A DNA stretch of 64,000 bases from Pseudeuparius sepicola (Eukaryota > Arthropoda > Insecta > Coleoptera > Anthribidae): positions 83,337,454 through 83,401,453 of the forward strand of contig OY987298.1 of the NCBI GenBank assembly GCA_963920635.1, read 5' to 3'. The position numbers were made by a program, and so were the translations under genes. The stretch's first letter is position 1, and each line of letters starts with the position of its first letter. Positions 18,006-29,518 of this stretch are shown piece after piece. The notes under the pieces were generated by a model. The model saw nothing but the letters and a program-made list of their open reading frames with translations, did not search any database and was not told the DNA's origin.

Positions 18006-19362
18006 AATCCTGTCAAATACACTTGGACGTATTTATATGTTCGGCGCTCAGAAGCAATCGGAACATTCAGATTTGAGTTTCAATTTTGTGGGGGTAAATA
18101 AAAGATTGACCAGGTTTCACATTTTATTTTTTACAATTTTCTAAATTTATGTTTTTGAACTTTTTATTTATTTCATACATTTGAATTTCATATTTCAAAT
18201 TTTGAAGAGATCTTAGATAAAATTCCAATCTTCTTTTGTAGTGTTGTCTGCGTCGCCTCTTGTCAGTGGGATTCATTCTTCCTCAAATTTAATATTCGTT
18301 GTCCTACCAATGAGGCCCAGACTCGTCAAGAAGATCTTCTTTCCGTTGGTGATTTCCCGGCTTATGTCTTCGATGCGTTCAGACGTAAATTCTTTTACGA
18401 ACCGTGCAGGTAGCGCAGTTTGAAAGTTTTCAAATTCGATGAACACTTTCTTCCCGTACCTTGTTTCAATTCTTCTAAAAGATTAAATTTTATGTTTTTC
18501 ACCAACCACTAACTCTTGCACTCACAATTTCTTTTACGAAGTTATTTTCGTTCAACTGTTTCAGAAAAGACATATTTCAATATTATTCAAGCACTGTTGA
18601 CTGGGTATAGTGAGCTCTCCCAACGGCGTCCTCCTTATAACCCCAATGCCCCCCACCTAAATGCTACGTCAACTGTTTTAGTGCAAACATCTGCATCATT
18701 TTTGCTTACGTTTTTTATATCAAGGTGCCACGTGTCAAGGTGATGAGATCACTGACCTTCAGGTTAACAAGGTGACCTCTTAAAGTTCATTGACCTTCAG
18801 GTCAAGGTTAACAAGATGACCTCTTAAAGTTCATTGACCCTCAGGTCAAGGTTAACTGTGACCTCTTAAAGTTCATTGACCTTCAGGTCAAGGTTAACAA
18901 GGTGATCTCTTAAAGTTCATGGACCTTCAGGTCAAGGTTAACAAGGTGACCTCTTAAAGTTCATTGACCTTTAGGTCAAGGTTAACAAGGTGACCCCTTA
19001 AAGTTCATTGAACCCGCGGGTCAATGACCCCTTAAAGGTTAACGATCTGGTAACCCCTTGACCTCTAGATAAGCTTCAGGTCAAGGTTAATGGAACGTGA
19101 CCCCTTAAAGTTCATTGAACCCGCAGGTCAAGGGTATTTTCAAATTTCCCGCCTTGGTGGCCATCTTGTGATGTCACTTCCGTTCCCAGAAAAAGTGACA
19201 CGTGTCAAGGTGACCCCTTAAAGTTCATTGACCTTCAGGGGTTAGCAAGGTGACCTCTTAAAGTACATTGACCTTCAGGTCAAGGTTAATAAGGTTACCT
19301 CTTAAAGTTTATTGACCTTCAGGTCAAGGTTAACAAGGTGACCCCTTAAAGTTCATTGAACC
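18006..19362 (-). repeat. Right terminal inverted repeat of Polinton
   Basis: Inverted match of 2582-3936, with its own copy of the 99-codon gene, the AGGTCA-rich array (18722-19362) and mirrored TATA boxes, including TATTTATA at 18030-18037 directed leftwards toward the polymerase. Beyond 19362 about 75 bp repeat a TTTCCCGCCTTGGCGGCCAT-type segment that also occurs internally, so this end is longer than the left one. Confidence 0.93.
18273..18573 (-). pseudogene. TIR-embedded 99-codon protein, right copy (frameshift)
   Basis: Inverted copy of the gene at 3371-3670. It starts at ATG 18573 and keeps an open codon where the left copy has TAA. It has lost two bases in the GTGCAAGAG tract near 18515 (a frameshift) and carries three extra bases near 18455 relative to the left copy. 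It ends at TGA 18273-18275. No other sequence separates it from the mirrored TIR promoter. Function unknown, as for the left copy. Confidence 0.7.
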
Positions 19363-19445
19363 CACAGGTCAAGGTCATTTTCAAATTTCCCGCCTTGGCG
19401 GCCATCTTGTGACGTCACTTCCGCCCCAGAATCCCCTTTGCTATA

Positions 19446-20087
19446 CTACTCACGCATTGCCAAATACCGGGCAACCCTACATGCGGAAAATGTAGAAAGA
19501 TCTAACCCAGGAGGAACCTCCACAGTAAGGGCATCAGCAGAAACAGGAACTGAGCGAGAAAGACAGTCAGGTACAACGAGCAACTTACTAGGCCGGTGCA
19601 ACAGCTCATAGTCATAAGGCTGCAAACGAAGAGTCCAACGAGCCAATCTACCCTAAGGATCTTTAAGGCGATTCAACCAAAGAAGAGAATGGTGGTCGGT
19701 TATAACTTTAAAGTGCACTCCCTCCAAGTAGTGACGTAACTTTTCCACCGCCCATATAACAGCCAAGCACTTATGCTCAGTTGTCGTATAATTACGCTCC
19801 AGTCAGGTGAGCGACCGGGACAGAAAGCACACCAGCCTTTCCCCGACATCAAACTCCTGACTCAAGACTGTGCTAATTCCAAACCCAGAGGCGTTCGTCT
19901 GCAATATAAATGTCCGCTCAAAGTCGGGACAAGACAAAATAGGGGATGTAACAAGTTGCTCTTTAAGATGCTTAAACGAGTCCTCACATTCAGAAGTCCA
20001 ATTCCATTTAACGTTCTTCTTAGTCAAATGGGTCAATGGTGAAGCCAAAGTAGCAAAATCCTTCACAAAACGTCGATAATAACTCAA
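19446..20087 (-). pseudogene. gypsy-1 RT thumb and RNase H fragment
   Basis: From 20087 downward the frame starts in the connection region (YYRRFVKDFATLASPLTHLTK) and enters RNase H (FILQTNASGFGISTVLSQEF, with TNAS in place of the usual TDAS, so the first catalytic acidic residue is lost). A shift near 19803 precedes a stretch with the usual HHSLLWL region visible in another frame around 19680. The carboxy end (RPSKLLVVPDCLSRS) is at 19646-19446. It stops at the Polinton boundary. It belongs to the gypsy-1 pol polyprotein. Confidence 0.82.
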
Positions 20088-20088
20088 G

Positions 20089-20136
20089 GTACTAAGATAA
20101 CGACGAATGTGGTGACATTCGTCGTTATCTTAGTAC
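20089..20136. repeat. Perfect 22-bp-arm palindrome at a deletion junction
   Basis: Arms 20089-20110 and 20115-20136 are exact reverse complements with a GGTG loop. On one side pol resumes at the RT connection region; on the other it stops just after the protease-RT linker. Confidence 0.95.
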
Positions 20137-20140
20137 ACAC

Positions 20141-21072
20141 TTAGCAGAGATTGTCGACAATCTTTTGTTTAAAAGGTGAAATGGGGTAATATCTCTGCTT
20201 CAATGGCCTGGTGCCGGGCAAAACCTCTATGACATGTTCGACGGTATTACAACAGCCTAGACTCGTCTTCATTAAAGCAAACTTCTCCTCAATCAGTCGA
20301 TCAAGTGAACGTCTCTGTTCATGGGACAAGGTAGATGAATCATGAAAGGAGCAAGTCTCAGGAAGGCCCGAACCGCTAGCAAAATGCCAAACACTCTCAC
20401 GTATATGAGGTATGAGATCGATTGCAAACCAAAAATCTACTCCCAATATGAGAGTGTGAGGTAAATCAAGAACCACAAGTATATCCAGAATACGAACTCG
20501 ATCCTGTAGAATGACTGGAGCAGTCACATAACCTGTGGCCCGACAGCAAGTACCATTTGCTACAGTACAGTTAATAACCGAAGGCTGCAACCTTAAACCC
20601 AAACCTCGCAAAATCTTATAACCGGGAGCTCCTACTACAGTTCTCGAAGCACCTGAATCCAATAAACCCAAAATACGATACGACAAAATAGTAATCTCCA
20701 AGTAGGGACGAACATCACCTTCCGTGTGCGACAACACATAATCTAACAAAGCTTTTCTGGTCGCGTCCATCATAGATGCAGAGGAATCATAGCGAACTAC
20801 TGAGACCTCTGATGTTGGTTTTCCGAACCCGAACATCGCTGACAGGATCTCACAGTCACTCCAGATGAACCACAACGATAACAATGTAGTGCCCTAGGGC
20901 TGGGGCACTGTCTATTGACATGGCCAACTTTCCGATAGTTCCACACAATCTGACGGGAAGACAAGGTATTTGGAGGGACTTCAACAGCGGCAACCACCTC
21001 AGAGGTTGGCACGGTCAATGGAGCACCTGATGAAGGGGCATCACAATTAAAGAAAGCAAACTCGGGTTCCAC
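20141..21072 (-). pseudogene. gypsy-1 nucleocapsid and protease region
   Basis: From 21072 a CCHC-type region (NRQCPSPRALHCYRCGSSG) is followed, after a frame change near 20840, by an aspartic protease with LGLLDSGASRTVVGAP and LILGVDFW, then the linker to RT (VEHVIEVLPGTRPLKQRYY). RT proper is missing: the frame ends at 20141 next to the palindrome. The protease would process the Gag-Pol polyprotein; its DSG active site is intact. Confidence 0.85.
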
Positions 21073-21431
21073 GGATCGATTCTGACGACGCCTAGTAATT
21101 TGAGTATTTTGTGAAAACTGTCAAAAAGGAGCGTCAAGGACGTCGTCCTTTCCTCTGTCTGATTTGATCTACAAAAGCGAGAGTTTCAGGTATCAAAGAA
21201 AAGTAATCCATATTTGTATGACGCACCTGTGCCTGTTCTTTTTGCATGCTTCTTTCTTGATCACGGTCAAGAAATAAGCGTTGCTGCCTTGTCCTGATCT
21301 GTGCTACTCTATTGAATTTGGGGTACCTATTTTGTCGCTGATCACATTACTAATTTTTTTTGTAAACCATTCTCACATCAAATAATAAACAACCCTTGTA
21401 ACTGTTTTAAATCTGTGTTTTATTTCAAGTG

Positions 21432-21680
21432 TCATATAATCGAGTCAGATATAACCAGTTTCGCTAGCTGGGCCAAAACTGTCGTTATAAACTCACGCAA
21501 TGTTTGAACAGCGGGCAACTGCATTGCATAAAACGGAGAAAGATTTCTGCAAATTATATCAACCTGAACACTCTCAGAGGCACCACCATAACACCGAAAC
21601 ATGGACTGCATGTTGGAAATATAATCCACAATACTTTCAGAAGAGTCCTGAGTCCGATCCAATATCTCCCTCAACAACCG
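21432..21680 (-). pseudogene. gypsy-1 gag, carboxy half
   Basis: Continues the gag frame interrupted by the BEL/Pao element. It reads LREILDRTQDSSESIVDYIS and MQSMFRCYGG, typical of gypsy capsid domains, and stops near 21432. The other half is at 29519-30195. Confidence 0.8.
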
Positions 21681-21684
21681 AGAT

Positions 21685-21859
21685 GATGTGATTCTTCTTG
21701 GTTTGTTGATAGCTCAGGTTGATTTACTGATTAAAAAATGATGTAAATATCTTTTAACAATTTATTTTCTATGTCAGGCATGACTGACAATTTTTTTTAC
21801 AATCTCAAATTTCTTGATAACAACAATAGGGAAGGTGATGTATTTAATTAAGGTAAATC
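21685..21859 (-). repeat. 3' LTR of BEL-1
   Basis: Matches 29355-29514 from GATGTGATTCTTCTTGGTTT to AATTAAGGTAAATC, with an extra segment (GACTGACAATTTTTTTTACA-like) not in the partner. The ends are not the usual TG/CA, so a few bases of each boundary are uncertain. Confidence 0.85.
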
Positions 21860-21913
21860 TCATACATTCCGCCCGCTTTGAAACAACTAAGTTTCAAACA
21901 CAAAATAAAAACG

Positions 21914-23507
21914 TTACCTATTTTCCATGGGCGAAATACATAATTTATGTATAGAACGTTTGGTTTCACCTTTGTAAGTCTTTACTAAAACAACACGTAT
22001 TTTGCCATCACTTCCTGGGTATACTTCTTTTATTCGGCCAATCTTCCAATTTAAGGGTGGAAGATTATTGTCTTTGCACAAAACTAATTGTCCAGGCTTG
22101 ATATTGACATTACAGGGAGTGCACCACTTTTGACGATGCTGTAATTGTCCAATATATTCTTTTAACCATCTTGCCCAAAAATTTTGCAGCATTTGAGTTA
22201 GCCTTTGATACATATTGAAACGATTGCTTGATTCGTCGCGCAAGTCAGATTCGGGAATGGTTGAAGGATGGGAAAACATTAGTTTAGAAAATGGCCAGGG
22301 GTTAAGGCTTCAAAATCTGATGAGTCCGATGACAGGTGATAGAGGTCTCGAGTTAAGACAAGCTTCTATTTGAGTGCACAAAGTATGGAACTCTTCTAAT
22401 GATAATGTTTGAATACCAATAACAATAACTCGCTTGATATGATACTTTGCACTCTTTACAGCAGCTTCCCAGATTCCTCCATAATGAGGTGATTTCTGAT
22501 GCTTACTAGTTGTGTATATTTGTTTGCACATTATATAAAGTTAGTAGCATTGTCCGAATACATTTTCGTAGGTTTTCCACGCCTACTAATAAATCTTTTA
22601 AGACAATTTAAAAAAGCTATCGTACTCAGGCCACTCACAATTTCAATGTGTGGCCTTAGTACTAAAACACACAAAGATGTTTAGTTTAGCGTTCCTAAGT
22701 CGGTTTGATTTGATGACAAAAGGGCCGCAAAAATCCAAACCTGTGTGCGAGAATGGTCGCGATGGAGTGATTCGTTCTTTGGGAAGATCACCCATGATTT
22801 GAAATTGGTTTATTTCTGAAACAAACGGTACATTGTCTAAGAATTCCTTTTACCGTAACTAGGCCTGAAATAATCCATTATTTAATACGAATGTTTGCAA
22901 GTAGTGTGAAGTTGTTTGAGATGTTCTTGTCTAATTAAAAGTTTTGTGAAAATGTGTTTGGATGGAAGAATGATTGGATATTTTTGAGAGAAATCAAAAT
23001 AAGTAGAGTGTTTTAGTCTTCCCCCAACTCTTAAAATTCCATTTTGAAAAACAGGATTTAAAGATAAAAGTTTGCTTTTTTTATTGAGTTGTTTGTTTTT
23101 ATTTAGTGAGAGAATTTCTTCAGGATAGGATTGATTTTGAACAAGTTTAATATTAATAAGATTAACCAAACTGTTTTCTAATTCGCAAATACTTAAAGAA
23201 CCATATTTTTTACAAGATTAGTTCTGACAATTATGTTTAAATCTAAGTATAAATGCAACAATGTGTTGTAATTTAAATAATGACGAAATCTATAAAATAT
23301 TGAATCTGAATTATCTGTAACTACACAAGTAAATACGTGGTCTGATGAGTTGATTCTAGTTTCAGGAAGTTGCTTTGGTTTGATGAATTTTGATTGTGGC
23401 CAATGTGGTCCATTCCACCATAAAAATAAATTGATCAATTCATTAGGATTCAACCCTCTCGAAATTTGATCTGCAGGGTTCTCCCCCTTTAATGTGCTTC
23501 CATTCAT
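21914..23507 (-). pseudogene. BEL-1 integrase and DUF5641-like tail
   Basis: From 23507: end of RNase H/linker (GENPADQISRGLNP), a divergent linker, then the zinc-binding amino domain (NGILRVGGRLKHS; PIILPSKH; HLKQLHTTCKHS, with weak HHCC ligands) at 23169-22882. The catalytic core is degraded. KSPHYGGIWEAAVKSAKYHIKR with the PHYGGIWE Glu region is seen at about 22500, and the carboxy tail (FWARWLKEYIGQLQHRQKW, PPLNWKIGRIKEVYPGSDG) runs to a stop at 21914. Several frame changes. Confidence 0.85.
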
Positions 23508-23513
23508 TTATTT

Positions 23514-25690
23514 TTGTCAATTTATAACGTCAGTTTCGGCCCGGCTATCGAAACCGGTTATATCTGGCTCAATTATGATACTTGAAATAAAACACAAGTT
23601 TGACAACAATTACAATGGTTGTTTATTTGAACAATTTGGCAATTGTTAAAACAATAAAAAAATTGAAATGACAAGTTGAAATTAAGAAATTAAATATAAA
23701 CGAAATGTTTTACAAATAAATTGTCAGACAGAATTACAATTAATTTAAATGGATCAACTGTAAATTATTATAGAATTAAAGTGAAGTGAGTTGCTTCGAA
23801 ATGATTAGGAAAGTCCAAAAAAAATTAGCACTGCTCAAGACGAGTCCACGTCAACCAAACTAAGGTCTAGTCTTTTGCACGTACGAACTTAAGAATGGAA
23901 CATTTTAGTTAAAGAAACACCTTACATAAATCTTCGTTTTCTCCTGAGGCGACGTGTAGCCTTTGACTGAGTTCGTTAGAAGTTCCCGGTGAAACTGCAC
24001 ATTGCAACTATGACTGCGACCAAGCGTCTCTGTCTGACAACTGTGATAGTGGCGTTGATGTTGCAAGCTCGAAGTCTCAGGGTCCTGGCCAGGTCAGCTG
24101 TCCCAGTATCAGCCAGTGGTCTGCAGATCGTAGGAACGTGTTCACCGTATCAGTCGACTGGTGTTGGCTCGTGACGATGTGCATGAAATAAATTCACGTA
24201 AATTAGGCAGTGCTAAAACCTTCTACGTAACAGTATACTGCTTATTGACAAAAGAATTTCAAATAATATTAATTGACTTAAAATTTATAAAAATTATATA
24301 AAACCAAAATACAAGTAAGTTAAATCCCATATATATTAACCCTCAATGATATTCATGAATATCCTCCCCCTAATATTTTAATTAAACACAACTTCGATTT
24401 GACTAGTTGCGAGTTCAAAATAATAAACAATAAGCGAATGAGTTTAAAATATTTATAACGAGAAAATGGTGAACAAGTATGAGGTCACGATATTCTTCAA
24501 AAAAAAAAAACAACTACTTAAATTTGCATGAAACTGTAACGATAATTATGGCCAAAAATCAATTATGAAAACATGCTGCTCTCGGTGAACTTAATAAAAA
24601 AATGTACAATATTAATCTTGACCAACATGATCTCTGAACAACAAAGAAAGTACAAAAACAGAGGCCCTCCGTCAGGTATCGGCCTACTATGTGCATCGAC
24701 TGTGAATGGTACCTCCGCACTGCTACAAGACAAACTCAAATGAAAACCGCAAAAGGCACAAACTTGAACCACACAGGGCAGGACAAAGATAGCTACGTCT
24801 ATTTCTTGGGGTAAAGGTGCTAAGAAAGCGTAGAGATTAACTCTAGCCAAGAAATATACGTGCAACGGAGTGAGATACAGGTGAGTTTTAAATATGGATT
24901 TAACCAAAAAAATATCAAGATAATTTCAAAAACTCATCTGCAACGTGTGCTCCACTCCTGTCCTGTGCCTCGTTCCAAGAAAGTGGAAATGCCAAATTCC
25001 CACACCACGCTGCAATCTCGACCTACTCAAGGGTCGGCGGCTATAACCTCGAAAATTCCAAAATGCGGGACGGCTGTTCACATGAAAACGAAAAATACAC
25101 CGTTAATCGGGTACAGCAAATTAATCTACACAACAAATGCACATAATAGAATCGAAAAATAGCATCAGGCAGGCGATAAAGTTAGATAAAGAATCTTGAA
25201 AAACCACCTGAAGTTATTTTTATACCTGATAGACACTTACCCCTTGGAGATCGGAAAAGTAGAGAGAGCTTGGCAGTCGACACTTCGCTTTTATAGCGTC
25301 TCATAGAATATATTCGTTAAGGTTAGGATCTTTGAATTAAAATTCTGCGTACACGGATGGACACTGGTTGGTGGAACAAACCCAGGGTATCCGAACAGAC
25401 CACCAGAATCTAAGCGCTAACCTAGATCCAGGCGAACTAAGCCGAACGACTTACCACATATGTTACGGTGTACTCTAAGGTTCAACGTACCTCGGATCTT
25501 AACAGATGTTTTCGTATTCACTACGTCACATTAGAAATCGATATCACAAAACAAGTTTAGTGAACTGATATTCGACTGAATCAAATTCGAACTTGCGATT
25601 TCAAAACAGAATACTCAAAACTGTGTGCAAGGGTTGTTAATAATTATTTAAAAACGTAGTAACGGAGTTTTAACAAAAAAAATCCATTAC
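23514..25690. other. 2.2-kb unidentified insertion within BEL-1 RNase H
   Basis: BEL-1 coding sequence stops at about 25690 (inside an NRVTQIQEF motif) and resumes at about 23510 (WKHI...GENPAD in the usual downstream position), so the intervening DNA is foreign. I see no reading frame over about 115 codons, no obvious terminal repeats and no clear target duplication. Long frames at 24563-24907 (minus) and 24860-25162 (plus) have no recognisable motif. It could be a non-autonomous element or a solo LTR-like sequence. Confidence 0.6.
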
Positions 25691-25695
25691 AAATT

Positions 25696-26101
25696 CTTGT
25701 ATCTGGGTTACTCGGTTCGGGACAAAAGTTTTCCATTGGTAAGGTTCACCGTATATCCAACTGAGGACTACTGTTGAATCTGTCCAATAGTTTATTTTGT
25801 CAATTGGATCTTCAATTGTTTATTTTACTTTAGCTATAAGATTGGCCAATATTACTGCTCCACAGAGTTCAAGTTTGGGAATACTGATGCTTTTCAAAGG
25901 TGCAATTTTACATTTGCTACATAACAGATAAACTTGTGTAAAATTTTGATTGTCTGTTGAGCGTATATATACGCATGCTCCATATCCTCGTTCTGATGCA
26001 TCACTGAAGCCGTGAATTTGTACATTAGTTGCTTCAGATGTAAGTACATGTCTTGAAATGTTCAAATTGTTGATTAATTTTAGGTTATCTTTGAATTTCA
26101 T
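25696..26101 (-). pseudogene. BEL-1 RNase H, amino part
   Basis: Contains VQIHGFSDASERGYGACVYIR with the first RNase H aspartate (SDAS) and IPKLELCGAVILANL with the glutamate, then a shifted stretch with a TDS-type motif and NRVTQIQEF before the insertion at about 25690. Confidence 0.82.
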
Positions 26102-26148
26102 CCAGTCTGATTGTATGTCTGTAGGTAAGGTTTCATCCCAGTCAACAT

Positions 26149-27268
26149 TTAATTTCCATAACCTTCATAGAAATAGTTTTGCACCAAACCTAATGGGTCG
26201 AAAATTATTGAAATTGTTGAAAGGATGTGCCTCTTAGTAATTGTGCTAGGTATTGTTGGTAATGATATTGAATAATTGAGAGTGTCTTGTTTTGCATTCC
26301 AAAATATTCCAAGAGTTTTATTAATATGATTTTCTAAAATAAAATGTGCTACTGTTTTCTGTTGTTCATTTGAAGACAATACTTCTGATTGATTGGACAA
26401 CCATTTTCGTAACACGAATCCTGATTTTTCTAGAATTAATTGCAAGTCATTTATGAGAGTTTTAGCTTCATTTGTCGTTCTTGCTCCATACAATAGGTCA
26501 TCTACATAAAATCCTGTTTTAATGGCTTTGCTTGCTTCTGGATATTGTGATTCGTGTTCGTTAGATGTTTCTTGTAAACAGTGAATTGCCAAATACGGAG
26601 AACTTGACAGACCATAGGTAATATTATTAAGTTCATAGATTTTGACTTCCTCCGAACTGTTTGATCTCCACAATATCCTTTGCAGTTTACGATGTTCATT
26701 CTTTATCAACACTTGGTGATACATTTTCTCGATATCTGCTGCTAAAACTATGTTGAATTGCCTGAACTTAATTAAAATGGTAAATGATTCTGGTTGAATT
26801 GTAGGACCTACCTTTAAAATGTCATTAAGTGATACACCTGTTGAGGATTTTGCTGATCTGTCAAAAACAACCCTGAGTTTTGTGGTGTTGCTGTTTTCTT
26901 TAAGCAATCCATGATGTGGCAAGTAACAGTTTGTTCCTGATTGATTGTCATTTATTACTTTGGTCATATGTCCCAAATCTTCATATTCTTGCATAAATTT
27001 GATATACAGTTGTTTCAATTCGTGGTTCCTTTCAAACTTCTTTTCTAGGTAAAAGAATCTTCATTGCTGTGTTATAAGAGTCACCCAAATCTCCTATATT
27101 TCTTTTCAGTAATAATGGAACAATGTATCTGCCTGATTCATCTTTCTGGATTTCCTTTTTGATTTCATCTTCACATTCTTGCTCTTCTTTGCTGAACTTA
27201 CTCTGTTTTGCTTCAATACCTATATTTTCTAACTCCCAAAATCGCCGAAGTTCTTCATGAATTGACAT
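26149..27268 (-). pseudogene. BEL-1 reverse transcriptase
   Basis: From 27268: the pre-RT linker (LRRFWELENIGIE; DESGRYIVPLLLK) and, after a shift at about 27025, the RT palm: VFDRSAKSSTGVSLND, VLAADIEKMYHQV (first Asp), YGLSSSPYLAIHCLQE and YVDDLLYGA (catalytic YVDD), followed by FVLRKWLSNQ and the thumb. It ends at a frameshift at 26149 before RNase H. Catalytic residues are intact; the break in frame makes it inactive as it stands. Confidence 0.9.
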
Positions 27269-27289
27269 TGTTGAAGAATTACATATTTG

Positions 27290-27960
27290 CTTGTTTTCTT
27301 TTTCACGATTGAAATTTGTTGGGATGTTTCCAGCTATTATCCAACCAAACTTTGTATTTTGTATGATAGGTAGATACTTACCTCGTTGAATTCGACCGGG
27401 ACATAATATTTCATAGAAACTACCAGCTCCTAATAGTATATCTATTTTATTTGGTACGTAAAAATGATTGTCTGCTAATGTGAGTGATTTTGGAATGTGA
27501 CATTCATGAACATTGACAATTGATGTTGGTCAATCTTCTGTCATCTTATTCAATACTAGAAAACTAGCGTTTGTTCGATACGAGTTAACACGAGATGTTA
27601 ATGTCCCTGTTACAAGTGTTTGACATATAGGGTACCTTCATTTATCCCTACAACAGGTATGTTAATTTCCCGTTTATAAAGACCGAGAGTGTCACTAAGT
27701 TATTGAGTCATAAAATGTGATTGTGATCCTGATCGAGTAGAACTCTAACCATATGTGTTGTCCCGTAACTGTCAAAAATGTTTATTAGTGCTGTAGCCAA
27801 CAAAACATCAGAATTTTTGTATTTTGTTGAGTTTAGTACAACTAAGTTAGCATGTGTTAGTTCTTGTTGCGTTGATGAATCATGTATAATAATATTAGAA
27901 TTAGAAGTGGACTGTACATTTGGTGTTTGATTGTTTGATTTATTTTGAGGGTATTACATT
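27290..27960 (-). pseudogene. BEL-1 protease region, heavily decayed
   Basis: No single frame is open, but short blocks of a BEL-type aspartic-protease/DUF1758 region are visible across frames (e.g. VRVLLDQDHNHI-like near 27720 and a LLGAGSFYE-like block near 27420). Placed here by position between gag and RT. The usual DSG-like triad is not recognisable. Confidence 0.5.
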
Positions 27961-28135
27961 GAATGATTGCCTTTACAAAAATTACATTTTGGTTGAACTT
28001 CTAAGGTAGATGATTGAGAAAGAAGTGAATGACTGACTATACCTTGATTGTTGTTTTTGATTTCTGTATGTTTCAGTTGGATTATAATGATTGGAATGTA
28101 AAGTTTCCAGCAAAATGCACCTGTTTTTTAGAAAA

Positions 28136-28960
28136 TCAAGAAATAATTGTAATGAAGGAAGCTCCCGAACTAACTACTGGTTGTTTAAATCCCTTTAATA
28201 CCCTTGTGATACAATTGGTATCATCAATAAGTTTGCGAAGTTGACTAAATGATTCATTTTGAATTGTTTGCAGTTCAAATAACTCACGTACATGATTATG
28301 AATAATAAGTTTATCATTTTGGTAACGTTCTTTTAACAATTTCCAAGCAATGTCATAATTAATTTTGGTGCCTTCTAAAGAAGCTATCACCGCCTCAGCG
28401 CCATCTCGCAAACATGATTTTAAATAATAAAATTTTTGAATTTAATTCAAACCTTCATCTTTGTGTATTAAAGTATCAAAAGTGTCATGAAATTGCAACC
28501 ACTTGTCAGCTCCACCACTAAAAGTAGGCAAATCAATAACTGGTAGTTTGACACCACGAAATTCTGGTATTGTTAATGTTTTTCTTGTGAATTTAATTTA
28601 ATAGAAACTTCGGATAATTGTGATCCATGGCAAATATTATTATCATTATTTAAGAGTGCATTTAAATCATTTCCTTTTGATAAAATTTCATGAAATGTTT
28701 CTTCGAATGCTGCTAACTCATTGTCGTACTCGAGGAAATGTGTTTCATCATCATCATCAAGAGTTAATAAGTCTATTGTAAGGCATTGAAATTATCCAAC
28801 AGAGTGTTTGTTGACTGTAAACGAGATGCTAATTGATTGATAAACTTTGTGGGATCTTTTTCTAAATTTTAAATAAAAGTTTTGAATCGGGTTAATTGGC
28901 CTTTTAAAACTGACTTATTTATCTTAAGTTGTTTGATTTTTTTATCATCAGACATGATTT
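28136..28960 (-). pseudogene. BEL-1 gag
   Basis: 28411-28136 is open with DIAWKLLKERYQNDKLIIHN and ELFELQTIQNESFSQLRKLID, the DUF1759-like capsid region of BEL/Pao gag. Further amino-terminal gag sequence (28960-28420) is present in shifting frames, including LPVIDLPTFSGGADKW-like residues near 28540. The zinc-knuckle region near 27960-28020 is also degenerate. Confidence 0.75.
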
Positions 28961-29354
28961 ATGCTTAATAACAAGAAATATTGCAAGCAAAAAAGTTAAA
29001 TCGGGCTTATCTGATGAATACGTGTCGAGCCGTTGAAAAGTTGCGGTTGTACTTGTTTTGCTGTCTGTTGCTTTAATGTTATTCTTGCTGTTGATCTCTT
29101 GGTGTGTCCACCACTCGGCGTTTCTCTATGGTGTCTACCTGTCCGTGCTGCTGGCTTTGTTTTGACTGAAATCTGCTGTAGGTACTATGAATCTTGAATG
29201 AAGTGTCCACAGGGTATGCTGATGCTGGCTGCTTACTCCTTATTCTTGGAAATACCGTTGTTGTTCTTCCAACTGCTCTGCTTCTTGTTGAACTGATTTG
29301 ATGGATATGTTTTATTGATTATCTGTTATCCTGGCTCGCAAGGCCAAATACAAT

Positions 29355-29514
29355 GATGTGATTCTTCTTGGTTTGTTGATAGCTCAGGTTGATTTACTGA
29401 TTAAAAAATGATGTAAGTATCTTTTAGCAATTTATTTTCTATGTCAGGTATGACAAATCTCAAATTTCTTGACAACAACAATAGGGAAGGTGATGTATTT
29501 AATTAAGGTAAATC
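29355..29514 (-). repeat. 5' LTR of BEL-1
   Basis: Partner of 21685-21859. AGAT follows at 29515-29518, equal to AGAT at 21681-21684, interpreted as a 4-base target duplication inside gypsy-1 gag. Confidence 0.85.
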
Positions 29515-29518
29515 AGAT

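Larger units (their letters stand above)
2582..19438. mobile_element. Polinton/Maverick (adintovirus-like) element, decayed
   Basis: A self-synthesising DNA transposon/endogenised virus bounded by long inverted repeats (2582-3936 and 18006-19362). It contains the hallmark set: integrase, B-family DNA polymerase, adenain-like protease, packaging ATPase, penton-like and double-jelly-roll capsid proteins, plus PLA2, fibre-like and IAP genes. Capsid, integrase and accessory genes run on the plus strand and the polymerase on the minus strand. The right side extends about 75 bp beyond the last base that matches the left TIR, so the left end appears truncated. Most genes carry small indels. It lies inside a gypsy element, so it inserted after that element. 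Confidence 0.95.
21681..29518 (-). mobile_element. BEL/Pao LTR retrotransposon (BEL-1), nested in gypsy-1 gag
   Basis: Flanked by similar LTRs (21685-21859 and 29355-29514) with a four-base AGAT repeat outside each. Minus-strand order is 5' LTR, gag, protease, RT, RNase H, integrase, DUF5641-like tail, 3' LTR, as in BEL/Pao. Every domain is frameshifted. A 2.2-kb foreign segment interrupts RNase H. A PBS-like TGGCCTTGCGAGCC lies near 29344 just inside the 5' LTR. Confidence 0.88.

Noticed and set aside
24563..25162. Two frames of 100-114 codons in the BEL-1 insertion
   Set aside because: No recognisable domain, no plausible start context and overlap on opposite strands; not supported as genes.
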